Assembly: GCA_963930775.1 (NCBI GenBank)
Contig: OZ005691.1
Span: 8,057,000 to 8,120,999 of the forward strand
Direction of reading: 5' to 3'
Source: Cliona cf. orientalis
Taxonomy: Eukaryota > Porifera > Demospongiae > Clionaida > Clionaidae
DNA: 64,000 nucleotides
The position numbers and the translations under genes are program-made. A model generated the notes under the pieces. The model made no database searches, had not been told where the DNA came from, and saw only the letters and a list, made by a program, of their open reading frames with translations. This document shows positions 23,406 through 33,743 of the stretch, in pieces. Positions within the stretch are counted from its first letter, which is position 1. The number at the start of each line of letters is the position of its first letter.

Positions 23406-26400
23406 ATGGTGAAGCGCTGTGTCGCTGCTGGCTGTAGCAACACCTACAGGGATGGGGTGAGTCTATTTCTCTTCCCGAAGGACCCTCAGATGCGCAAGAA
23501 ATGGGCTGACCAGGTGAAGAGGACGAGAGATAAGTGGGACGGTCCAACGGACCATTCTGTGCTCTGTAGTTGTCACTTTGAGGACCATTGTTTCGAGGCT
23601 GATATGAAACTTGCTCAAAGCTTTGGGGTGGAGGGTAAAAAGAAACCTCGACTTAAGCCTGATGCTGTTCCCACACTCTTTCAAAGACCAAAGAGGCCTA
23701 CTAGTGTGGATGCTGTCACCGAGCCAAGTCAACCAGTGAAGAAGAGGAGAGTTCCTTTTGAGAAGCGTGAGAGGCAAAGGGTTAGTGTTGTAGGGGTCAT
23801 GTAATTTTCATAATTTTATTAAATAAATTATTGGTATAGTTGTTGGATGATGCATTATCAACAGAATCCATTGCCAGTGATCCCCTATGTGATACACCCC
23901 AGCCGGATACATCACCTTCACCAGACGAAGAATCCTTTATGGTAAGGCTACATTGCATGAGCTATATAGTGTACTCTCATAATGTATGATCACAGACAGG
24001 ATCAATCACTAGGGATGTAGCAATTCAGGCATCTCCAATAAATGAAATAAAAGGTTTGCTTTTATCTTCAAATAATTAAATTTGCATAATCATTACAAAA
24101 TTAAATCTGAAGGGGAGCAAACAGAACCTATTCCATGCAAGGATTGTGCAGTTCAGTGCTGTCTCATCCCTGCACCACCTCTGAAGTCCTTCGACATATT
24201 TAGTTCTGCATCGGATACTGAAGCTGGCACAGAAACAGAGGGAGATACCGACTCGTCCAGTTATATCCCCTATGAGGAAGCCACACAGAGGGAAAGGTTT
24301 GTCAAGTTTATCCACCCATGCACATATGAATAAAGTATGCTGGTTGTAGGCGTAGAGTACCTCTCCCTGTACAAAACCAAAAGAAGTATATCGTCTTTGA
24401 GGATGCTTTGATGGAGTTATTTGACAAATGTGAGAACTGTGGGAAGGATGGTACTTTCATTAAGAAGGTAGTGATAGGAACTTTTGTCCGTTTGAAGCAA
24501 ACATGCAACAACTGTGATCACATGCGTGAATGGGATAGTCAGCCGTTCGTGAAGAATATACCAGCTGGAAACATTCTCCTTTCTGCTTCCATTCTATTTA
24601 GTGGTGGTTTACCATCTCAGGTAATGTGCACGACACAAGTACACACTTTCATAACATTATTAATGTACACACATGCATACACACACACACACTGCATTCC
24701 AACATTATGTGCCCACCTCACACACAATGTCATGTCAATTATTATTATACATTACACTCACTCACAGATGTTACGCATTCTGGATCATTTAGGATGTGCA
24801 TCGATATCTTTGCGTACTTACTTCAATCATCAGAACTCCTATTTGCAGCCCACTATCTTCTCTGTTTGGCATCGCCACCAGTCCTCTCTGCTGACTCGAC
24901 TGAAGAATGCTAGAAAAAAACTTATTTTGGGTGGGGATGGGAGGGCTGACAGTCCAGGACACAGCGCCAAGTATGGATCCTACACTATTATGGAATTGGA
25001 GGAGCATAATATGGTTTTGGACATGCAGCTGGTGCAGGTACATACATACATACATATACATACATACATATTAAAAGTCTGTGCACAATAATCACGCAAT
25101 TTAATACTGTAGAGTAATGAGGTGAAGGGTAGCTATCATATGGAGAAGGAAGGACTGGTCAGATCTGTTGGCTTCCTCAAGGAGCACAAGTTAGACATTG
25201 GTGTACTTGTGACGGACAGACACACGCAGATAGCTAAGTGGATGCGTGAGAATCTATCTTCCACAGATCATCGCTATGATGCTTGGCATCTTGCAAAAGG
25301 TAAGTGATACCGTATAGCCGGAAATATTGGCGGGAATTAAATTTGGCGGTAGAGCCCAAAATCGCTATTGCAAGAATATTGGCTGATTTAAATTGGCGTT
25401 TTGGTATGGGAACGCCATACGTATTATATGCAAGTAGGAAATTTTGGCAGATTTTAATTTGGCGGTTGGTTGTAATATAGACTGCCAAACCGCCAAATTT
25501 AATTCCCCGCCAAAGTTTCCGGCTATATGGTATGTGTGCACCATTAATTTTGACATTGTAAGTTCGATGTTGGAATCCTACGCAGGACTTAGAAAGAAAA
25601 TGGAAAAATTGGCCAAGGAAAAAGACTGTGAACTGATAGGGGAGTGGAGGAAGAGTGTGATTAATCATTTATACTGGAGTGCTGTATCTACGCCAAGTGG
25701 AGATGGAGAAGAGATCAAAGCTAAATGGTTATCTCTGGATAACCATATACACAATAAACATCGTGGTCACGGAAAGGTTTTCCCCAAATGTCAACATGGC
25801 CGGTTACCAGGACGAAGAAGGAAAAAATGGTTTAAACCACGTGAGTTTATAAACTTATTGTTGTAGGCGAGGTTACCTGGTACTGTATCCATGATGGTAC
25901 AGATACAAAGGCCAGTGAAAAGATCAGTGCCCTGATTACTAGGAAAGCATTTTGCTCGGATGTGGCCAAGTTGTCTCCTGCACACCAAACTTCGCGTTTG
26001 GAAGCATACCATAGTGTAGTGATACACTTTGCTCCCAAATCTACTGCGTTTACCTATTTGGGAATGTTGGCAAGGTATTTTACATGATTGTGAATGTGCA
26101 TAGATTAATGCATGTGCACAATGTATCGTAATTACAGATTGCAGCTGGCAGCGTTACATTACAATGAAAACTCAAAGAGAGGACAGGCAAAAACAAAGAC
26201 TGGGGAAAAGAGATATGCAGTACACTTTCCGAAGTATAAGAAAGGAGGGTATATTGTACGTAAACTCTTAGCTGAATGCACATATGGTAAGTCATCTATT
26301 AATAGAAGGATAATAGCTTGGTTTAATGGTGATTTTATTTACAGACTATGTGTCAGAATTATTTTCTGAGCTGCTGAAAAGGGTGGAAGGCAAAGATGGT

Positions 26401-26511
26401 CCTTCGGACCCGGAAGTACCTGAACCTCCAGCTCCACTGTGCAGCTCTTTTGATCGCCCAGTCAAAGATGAAGCAATTAGTAGATATCAAAGTAGATTCT
26501 CATTACCTTGA
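23406..26511 (+). CDS. THAP-domain DDE transposase (Kolobok-like)
   Basis: Eleven exons with GT-AG borders and matching phases: 23406-23780, 23840-23941, 23996-24053, 24113-24296, 24350-24620, 24768-25037, 25113-25299, 25586-25840, 25867-26074, 26138-26286 and 26345-26511, giving about 741 residues. Residues 1-92 form a THAP zinc finger (C5, C10, C54, H57, with AVPTLF at its end), the DNA-binding part. After a low-complexity linker comes a zinc-ribbon-like CENCGKDG...CNNCDH. The likely catalytic acids are in GDGRADSPGHSAK, VTDRHTQIAKW and SRLEAYHS, giving D, D and E in order. HRYDAWHLAKG is also family-typical. I saw no stop or frame change in any exon. Alternatively it could be a domesticated THAP gene, but its position between matched ends and TTAA sites argues for a transposase. 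Confidence 0.82.
25310..25530. mobile_element. TA-flanked MITE inside the transposase intron
   Basis: The left end CCGTATAGCCGGAAA and the right end TTTCCGGCTATATGG are inverted repeats extending about 38 bp. TA lies on both sides (25308-25309, 25531-25532). The interior repeats GGCGG and AATTTGGCGG-type strings. 221 bp, no coding capacity. It lies wholly within the intron 25300-25585, so it need not harm the transposase. Confidence 0.8.
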
Positions 26512-26774
26512 ACAATGCTTATTATTATTATTATTATGTTATGTAAGATTGCAGCTCTAAATAGTTGGATACTGAAATCCCCTGTAACTCTCAGAAGGAA
26601 ATGTGTCTCTTATTTTGATAACTGAGCACGCTGGCAACACCACTCGAATATCTCGGCCTAGCCAACCCCAACACCACCGCACCAACTGGCGATATGCTGT
26701 ATACCTGTATCGTCTGCATATGGATATGTATATGCAGCAATAAATCTAATCACAATGTAGCATAAACTTTATCC

Positions 26775-27337
26775 TTACTCATTTATTGGTGGAGCAGTTG
26801 TCCCACTTCCATAATGCTGACGGTATTGGTAGTAGGCAGTCTGAAGGACCCAGACATCCAGACACACTGTTGCAAACCCAGGATGCTCGGTTATACAACC
26901 TACACGCACATGACTGGACTCCTCCAGTTCATCCAACTTGTCCATGATCATAGATATTTCTTTACAGCAAACACACTCGCGACCACTTTCCATTATACTA
27001 CAGTGGCCACAAGTACACCTGGACACGAAAAATTGTGAAAAACTTCCTGGCATCACTATTTATTTCATACAGCTTACCACGACGTATCAGATAACCTCTC
27101 ATCTCTAGCATCATCGCCATCGTCGTCAGGTAGAGCTGAGGCGCTGTCGCTGTCACTTGGCTCAAAACTGTACGGTGCCAAAGTGGCAGATCCAGAGAGC
27201 TCATCGTTGCTGTCCTCCTCACTGGATTCGTCGGATGAGATAGGATCACTGCCGGAGTGGGACCCATCATCGCTAGATCTACCAGCGGAGCCAGAGTCCT
27301 CCAGCTCTGCATCACTCAACTCGTGGTTCTCGTCCAT
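26775..27337 (-). CDS. P2X7-tail-like zinc domain protein of the transposon
   Basis: Two exons, 27337-27078 and 27018-26775, joined through a 59 bp GT-AG intron in matching phase, giving 167 residues. The first half is acidic and Ser/Asp-rich and ends LAPYSFEPSD...RLSDTSW. The second half runs CTCGHC, ECVCC, CITEHPGF, VCLDVWVLQTAYYQYRQ. That cysteine/histidine pattern matches the zinc-binding ballast domain at the C-terminus of vertebrate P2X7 receptors, which occurs in many invertebrate proteins without a channel. There is no channel part here. The gene lies inside the Kolobok ends and faces the transposase, so it is probably an accessory transposon gene; its function is unknown. It could bind the DNA ends, zinc or host proteins. 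Confidence 0.75.
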
Positions 27338-27568
27338 AGCTAGCTAGCTAGTCAGGGTTCGCGCGCGCGTACAGCCTTCCCCTTGTGACGTCACTCATAT
27401 GCTCCACCCCCAATGCAAAATTCGCAATAATTTCGCTTTGAGTGTCGTTTCTTCGCGAAAAAAATTGCTCTCTTGATGTGGACGGTTCCCGACGGTTTTG
27501 TTATACATAACAGTATTAAAAATCACTTTATCATAGAAAATATTTTTTATACTTCAGTTACCCTTTAA

Positions 27569-28617
27569 GGATCAAGTGTACCTCAAAGCAAAAACAAGTG
27601 GATCACGTTAGCCTATAATTCAGGGTATACTTCAGTATCACACACGTTTTAATTCTCCCATGATAGTGCTGTTAATCATAGTAATTAACACAGTGTTCAC
27701 TCCACTACACATAATTATGTCAAGTATGCATGCCAGTCTGGCATATTTGCACGTACTTCTTGTCTAGTCTTGAAAACTATCATGGGACAATTAAGTAGTA
27801 AGTGCAAATATTATGCTCGTTTTTCATTGGGTTGGGAGATAGGAGTCTCAAATTCTCAAGTCACTACTGGGTTCACCAAGTGCCTGGGTAACTTTTTAAG
27901 TCTAAGCAGATATGCCACTGGTGCCAGGTTGCACACTATTAGAGCGTAAAAATATTATTACCAATTATGACAAGGTGGTGTAAATGGTGGACTTTAGGCC
28001 AAAGGTGGTGTATCTATCACGGGTATGTTAATTAGATGAGCTAGGGAAATTACCCCCTCAAAACCCAATTAATTCTTGCAGAATGACGGTACCCTAAGTA
28101 CACAAATTACTTCAGTATGGATGATCCTCTAAACTCAATTAATTCTTGGCATAATATTATGACCCCTCAGTAAAATAATTGAATTTTGAGAAATCAACCC
28201 CTCAATACTTAATCAACTTCCTCCATAGGGGCTATCCTTATTAACTGGAATAGCCCAATTCTGCCTTGCCGTTTTTTTTTAAGCAGCTCACTTTTGTGGC
28301 TGCTGGAGCCATAGCCAGCCGTGTCAGTGGGCTCTCTGTTGTAGCGTCCCATGTCCAGTGACGCTGAGAAAGAGCATTAAATTTTTTAGCTCCGGTTGAA
28401 TCGCTTCCGGTCATCTCCCGCTCGTACGCACGCACGCATGCACGCACAGACAACTATAATCTTAGTATAATGATTATTAGGACATTGTTATCTCTATCAT
28501 CCCTATAACAATGTCATGACATTGTACTACTGTTCATACCACATGAACAGCAATAATAAATTGGGCCAATGTACACATGGTATATTATGTCATGCAGATA
28601 AAATAATTTATAATACC
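27569..28617. other. Non-coding region
   Basis: No gene is supported. Several short repeats of AACTCAATTAATTCTTG type occur at about 28060-28160. A stretch near 28240-28450 is GC-richer but lacks domain or splice evidence. Confidence 0.3.
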
Positions 28618-28620
28618 TAA

Positions 28621-28936
28621 GGGGCCTTGTCCAAAGTCCTTGTCAAAAAATTAACGTGATTATGACATTACCATTTTATCCCCCCTCCCCCCCCCCCCCC
28701 CCCCCCCCCACAGCATTTCAGCATAGATTCACTCTGATTCTGCTCCATTAAATTTTAGCCTATAGCTACACATTCGGTATATTCGCTTGTATTCTACAGT
28801 GCTAGCTATGTCTTCATGCATGGATTAATTGTAAAGTCTGCTGACAATGCAGTTGTAAAACGTCATGGACCAAGACCCCTCCCCCCTAACATCATAATGA
28901 TGTTAATTTTTCCACAAGGACTTTGAACAAGCCCCC
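28621..28936. mobile_element. Harbinger-like MITE, copy A
   Basis: The ends GGGGCCTTGTCCAAAGTCC and its near-complement (GACTTTGAACAAGCCCCC) are flanked by TAA (28618-28620 and 28937-28939). A 3 bp TTA/TAA target duplication is typical of PIF/Harbinger elements. The interior has a run of 24 C (28687-28710). No coding capacity; sister copies at 43863-44310 and 52436-52902. Confidence 0.8.
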
Positions 28937-29180
28937 TAAGTTGCTTTGCAGTTACCAATATCAATGTTGTGGGTTAACAGGAATGTTTATAATAATAATA
29001 TTATTATGGTTCAGCTTTGTGGTTAATAATAGACAAAATTTAATGTATGTACTATAATATTATGATATTAATGTGGGTGTAGCTACATAACTGTAATAAT
29101 AATTATCATAATTATTATGCAAAACTATAGTCTTCAGCACATCAAAACAGTTCCAAACTTTCATAGTTACTGTATGTCAT
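28937..29180. other. AT-rich 3' flank
   Basis: Dense TAATAATATTATTATT-like sequence between the MITE and the 3' end of the thiaminase I-like gene. Nothing else is seen. Confidence 0.3.
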
Positions 29181-30633
29181 TCAGAGCTCACTTTTTCTCT
29201 TTGGCAGACCTCTTTTTGTAGGTGTACTGGATTTTAGGCACTTACTTTCCAGCAGTTCTTGTACTTTGGACTTGTTCTTCAATGCTGGGGCTGGAACGGC
29301 TTCCTCAAGAAACTTTTGAGCATTCATATAGATTGGATCGAAGGCAGCTGGAGATGGTGCTTCATAAAAGTCCTTATTAGGCATAAGTAAGTATCGAACT
29401 TGTGGTTTCTTTAAGTCGACCCCATACGCCAGCTTGTAACGGAAAGTTGAACTGGTAAACATCTGCACAAATTGTCTGATTGCATCTCTTTTATCTTCTT
29501 CATGTTCCATCCAGCGTTCTCTGCTGATTACCACACCATCGGTGAACTGCAACATGAAATTGTTCTGATTGCCCAATGAAACTGAAGCAAGTGCTTGTGG
29601 TGTACGAGGGGTAGGACATTTTTTAAGAACTTCCGATAACTTTTCACTGAACGAAAACATGACAACAGCTTTGTGGTTTATAATACTCTCTTGGATGTCA
29701 CTGGTTGACATGGAGCCATCTTGACATTTATTTTTGGTTTTATCCTGAGTCTGACAAAGTCCAATGAACCACCTTAATTCTTCACAAACTTCACTATCAA
29801 CATTTTCCATTTCTAATTCTTCAACTGCTTTTGCGAGAGATGATTTGCCGTTTTTGTCAATGTAGCCATCAAGGTAAATGTAGGGTAAGTACCAACCATC
29901 ATCATCACTCATTTTCCCTACCAGCAGAGTTTCTGAGTCAGTCTCCGGAGAATCTAGAAAATTATCCTTGCAGGAATCAAATGCATTTTTGTACTCTGTA
30001 AGTGAAGCACGTCCTTGATCAATGGGACAAAGTTCTGTTGAGACTGGATCAATAGATGTTACAACATTTCCACAAAGGAGAGTAGGATAGCCGTATATTG
30101 TTCCATCCATCGTCATTGCCTTCACAGCAGCTGGAAACATGTCTGTCTCAATGCTTCCCTTCAGTCCCATTTCATCAAGTGACATCACTAATGGATTCTG
30201 TGAATCTTCGGGCTTTACCAGTTCACCTGCCAGTGGACACAAAGAACAAAAAAATTATTAATCCAAGAATAATAATATTGTTATTGTATTATAATAACTG
30301 TGTACCTAGTTTCACTGCATCGATTTCTATTATGTCGAACGATTTGAGATATTTTTTCAGATCATCACTATAAGGATCGTACTCTTCATCGACTACAACC
30401 ATCACATCGTGCTTATCATTACAGTATTCCTTGAACTCGGATTCCACTAAATTTTTGTAAGAATCCAAGCTGTCTTCATTAAGGTCCGGGATAGAGTTGT
30501 ACAAGGCAACATAAATGGTAGCTGACTCAACTACAACTTGAGTTGTTAGTATGCAACTCAAGAAGAGCTCTACACACAAGATTAGTCTATGAAAACTCAT
30601 GCTTAACTTGCAGCAACATCTAACTGATGGCAC
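29181..30633 (-). CDS. Thiaminase I-like secreted protein (copy 1)
   Basis: Two exons, 30633-30306 and 30226-29181, joined by an 80 bp GT-AG intron in phase, giving 457 residues. A second in-frame ATG at 30600 directly precedes a signal peptide (MSFHRLILCVELFLSC) and may be the real start. The mature part follows bacterial thiaminase I (thiamine pyridinylase), a periplasmic-binding fold: IYVALYNSIPDL at the start, SFDIIEIDAVKLGELV, then IYGYPTLLCGN with Cys161 in the place of the catalytic cysteine (Cys113 in the Bacillus enzyme). VVMFSFSEKL follows, with Glu304 where the general base Glu241 lies, and then VRYLLMPNKDFY. The known reaction splits thiamine at the methylene bridge using a nucleophilic base. 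The C-terminal 40 residues are a basic extension. The intron and signal peptide argue for a host gene rather than bacterial contamination. Another solute-binding function is possible. Confidence 0.8.
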
Positions 30634-31426
30634 TTTGGTTATACTTTTTCACTTATATAGCTTCAGGACTATTGCATAATGTAATAATACATACAGACTC
30701 TTGGCGGCAGCTATCCTGCCAGCAGTAACCCGATTCCCAAAATTTTATGGGATAGTGATTATCTAATCATTGATACATACAGTAGTCCATTAGTTTTGAC
30801 CAATCAGAAATCACTTCACATAGTTACCGATCCCACTTAATTAGATAATCAGATTCTAATATCCTCAATGCACCTGTTTGTGGCGATGCCTGCATGAACC
30901 AGCCCTGACCATGGCCTACATGCATCCCTACAACTTTCAAATGGTAGCTATAGCTACCTAATATAGTCCAGGGGGAGCCCCCATCTCGATCTTCTTTATA
31001 TAATATTATGATCAATCAGAAATCTGCATGCTCAGATAATATTATAATAAACTATTGCTTGCCATCCTCAAAGTTATGCACCTGTTGTGGCTTGTGGCTA
31101 TGCCTACGTGCATACCAGCCCTAGCTGGACACTTCCAAATTTACACTAGGTATGGTCAACCTTAAGCTGGGGCTGTTAATTGTGGTTGTGTGCATACATG
31201 TGCATGAGCACTGTGATGTTGACCACAGCAATGTTGGGTAATTCCTTGCTAGTGTAGCCCTCTATCATTGCAATACTATAGGGCTACACTAGCAAGGAAT
31301 TACTCCAAGGTATTACAATAAAGCATGATATCCACAAGTACTTATACCTATTACATACTGCTGCACGATCAATATGTCTTAGAGTACATAATTTATAGCA
31401 AATACAATAAGCAGGTGATGAAAAAA
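30634..31426. other. Intergenic, with hairpin
   Basis: No gene is supported between the thiaminase I-like and MBLAC2-like genes. It includes the palindrome at about 30943-30960 (GGTAGCTATAGCTACC-like) and the strong hairpin at 31238-31303. Confidence 0.4.
31238..31303. other. Perfect 23 bp stem-loop
   Basis: Arms 31238-31260 and 31281-31303 are exact reverse complements around a 20-base loop. A 66-base hairpin of this size could be a small-RNA precursor, a cruciform or the remains of a MITE. No other copy was noticed in the window. Confidence 0.7.
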
Positions 31427-32263
31427 TCAGCAAGGGCAACATCGAAAGCATCCAAGGAGAAAATAAGTCCACGTAGTAGCTTGCAAACAAGAGCCACAGC
31501 ACACACTACAACTATTGTCCTTTGCATCCACATACTCCAGCAAAAGCTCCCGAGTCCTATGCTGTGTCAGGATGTCAAAATGACCCGGGTACACGGCGGC
31601 AATATCCCTCTCATCCATCCAGTCAACCATCCTGTAAGCTGTATCAACGTATTTTTGAACGGAGGAATTTGGTAGCCAGTCAAAGAGATTAGCACCAGAG
31701 CCACATTCGTACACAAAATCCCCAGTGAAGAGCTCCTTTTTTGAAGGATAGTAAACAGCGATACTCCCCTTTGTGTGACCGGGAACATGTACAATCTCCA
31801 AGTGTTCTCCCCCACCCAAGTCAATTTGGTCTCCATCCTTCAGGGGCTGGCACACTGTAGCAGGGACTTTATAGTTGCAGGAAAAGAAGCCTCGATAAGG
31901 CTGTTGATAAAAGTGAGTCGGCTTCACATAGTTCAGTGTCTCTGTCTGTCGCCCATTTCTCAGACCCGGGAGATCGTCTTCATGGATGTACACTGTTTCA
32001 AAATGATGGGCCCCTCCGCTGTGATCAAAATGGTTATGGGTGCAAATGACACAGCACTCTCTGTCACTGCCAACAGGGTCGATCAGTCCAGAACCTTCCA
32101 GGTGGTGTCTCAGGTCCCGCACTCCCAACCCAGTATCGATGACAACGTCTTTACCAGGGCCTTTAATCAGCCATATGTTTGCTCTGTTGCCTTCAAAGAA
32201 GTGGATTTCACTGGTTAGATGGAGATTCTCGCGAATTTTGAACCACGAAAAAGCATTGGTCAT
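31427..32263 (-). CDS. MBLAC2-like metallo-beta-lactamase-fold hydrolase
   Basis: Intact single-exon gene of 278 residues, close to the length of animal MBLAC2. Family-typical blocks are GNRANIWLIKG (25-35) and DVVIDTGLG, then the metal motif THNHFDHSGG (75-84), PGHTKGS (161-167), FTGD (179-182) and YPGHFD (225-230), giving the His and Asp ligands expected for two zinc ions. LFDWLPNSSV is also MBLAC2-like. The last 27 residues are cysteine-rich (C252, C255, C256, C259, C272, C275, C276, C278) with a short hydrophobic stretch, suggesting S-acylation and membrane attachment. The human protein is reported to hydrolyse acyl-CoA; the substrate here is inferred only. It lies between the two thiaminase I-like genes, with no sign of a shared pathway. 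Confidence 0.87.
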   Translation of the reverse strand: MTNAFSWFKIRENLHLTSEIHFFEGNRANIWLIKGPGKDVVIDTGLGVRDLRHHLEGSGLIDPVGSDRECCVICTHNHFDHSGGAHHFETVYIHEDDLPGLRNGRQTETLNYVKPTHFYQQPYRGFFSCNYKVPATVCQPLKDGDQIDLGGGEHLEIVHVPGHTKGSIAVYYPSKKELFTGDFVYECGSGANLFDWLPNSSVQKYVDTAYRMVDWMDERDIAAVYPGHFDILTQHRTRELLLEYVDAKDNSCSVCCGSCLQATTWTYFLLGCFRCCPC

Positions 32264-32751
32264 GATTTGGCTTGCGATTTACAAGCCACGTCCAACGAAA
32301 TGGCGACCCTTTTCCAAATCATAACTGTACTTGGCAGCTCGGACCACTATGCTATAGGTGCAATGAGCTGGTTACTGGGGTAATGGCTACTACAAATAAC
32401 AGCATAGCAGTCACTGTATGCCGCCACACACTTCCCATTGCTGATCCCTGATCTTCCAGCTGAGTCCTATCCATCCCAGTCTCCTCTCTCCTCCCTAGCT
32501 CCTGTCTGCGGGCCACTGGCACACTGTTCAACGGCGCACCTTAATTCCAAAATAGCACATGAGACTACACGTTGACCCGGAAGTGAATCCGTCTACACTG
32601 ACTGTATCATATTGATTGATACCAAAATTAATTAGTAGCTAGCTATGTGTGCATCCCCCTCAGGCTGATGCTAGTCAAGTTTGGTTGCACACATGGGCAA
32701 AAATTCACCATGCATATAGCTATATAGCTATATATATATAATATTATATAT
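32264..32751. other. 5' flank of the MBLAC2-like gene
   Basis: Presumed promoter and 5' untranslated region of the minus-strand gene up to about 32600, then a TATATA-rich stretch. No separate gene is seen. Confidence 0.35.
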
Positions 32752-33164
32752 ATCACTGCAAAAATTGGTGGGTCATATCAACCTAACATGGGTTACCGGT
32801 ATCTGAGTTGCACTTGCTTCTAGCACATGCGAGTCAACAAAATGCTGACAAGAAATAGCTAGCTAATCAGATCCTTTCCTTCAGTCCATAAATTATATTT
32901 CAGTTACAAAAAACGTGAATTCTTTTAAGATAAGTCACGTACTTTTCAAAACTTAGATTAGATAATGCCAAGTATACAAAGCAGTATTGTGCTTATCAAT
33001 CAATACTACGGAAACAATCACTATCATGTAACAATGGTAGCTATAGGTGTACAAATATGGTGATTTCTCATTTTGTTGATTCGCATGTGACTAGTCTAAG
33101 AAGTGAGTACAAGTGATATGACCCATATTAGGTTAATATGACCTAATAGTTTTTGCAGAGTGAT
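32752..33164. mobile_element. MITE with ATCACT(CT)GCAAAAA ends
   Basis: The left end ATCACTGCAAAAATT and the right end TTTTTGCAGAGTGAT are inverted repeats. Inside them, GGTCATAT(C/T)AACCTAA and its complement extend the similarity to about 45 bp with small indels. 413 bp, no coding capacity. Confidence 0.65.
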
Positions 33165-33743
33165 CAAGCAGTCAAGGCCAATTTTGGACTGTCAAAAATC
33201 TTGACTATATACGGTCGCAGCTCTGGACACAGTAGCTACCTATGGGAGTGACCCCCGGACATCTTGTCTGGAGCTATTAGTCAGTCTTGTATGATTTTCT
33301 CCCTTCTGTAGCTAGCTACTTAGTGGAGGACCGGATAATCGGTGGTCCAAGTGGTGGCAGTGGGAACCGAAAAGGAGAGGCTTGATTAATTGGATTTTTC
33401 AGTTCAGAAAGTTTGACGGTTCTAGCTATACTTCAACTAGGTATGAAAATATTAACTATAGGATTCATGTATATGCAGGATGGCTTTACGAACTGCATGG
33501 AACCATAGCTAGCATTCCTTAGACTGGGTGGAAGTGAACATCCGACTCATAGTAGCTAGATAGATCTAGTGGTGCATTTGGAAAAATGAAGTTCTCATTG
33601 ACCCCCTGGCACTTGGCAAAGATAGCTACATGTAGGTAGAGCCATCATGTTTCCAGTGTTGTGTACGTCTTAATGAAAAGTTCATAATACTGCTACTTTG
33701 CACAATCACACCTTATGACATTGTGCTATAGCTCACAAAATAA
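33165..33743. other. Non-coding region
   Basis: No gene, RNA or bounded repeat could be supported. Confidence 0.3.

Larger units (their letters stand above)
23167..27564 (+). mobile_element. Complete Kolobok-type DNA transposon
   Basis: The ends are AGGGTAACTGAA (from 23167) and its complement TTCAGTTACCCT (to 27564). TTAA lies on both sides (23163-23166 and 27565-27568), the target duplication typical of Kolobok and piggyBac. THAP-plus-DDE transposases with TTAA targets are known for Kolobok. The element carries two genes that converge: a transposase on the plus strand and a small zinc-domain gene on the minus strand. Both open intact after splicing, so the element may be young or still active. 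A smaller MITE (25310-25530) sits in one of its introns. Confidence 0.85.

Noticed and set aside
28687-28710. Possible assembly gap or vector at the C homopolymer
   Set aside because: The run lies at the same place as C/G-rich tracts in the other two copies of the MITE, so it is native, although its exact length may be wrong.
31325-32324. Plus-strand frames opposite the MBLAC2-like gene
   Set aside because: Antisense shadows of a conserved gene.
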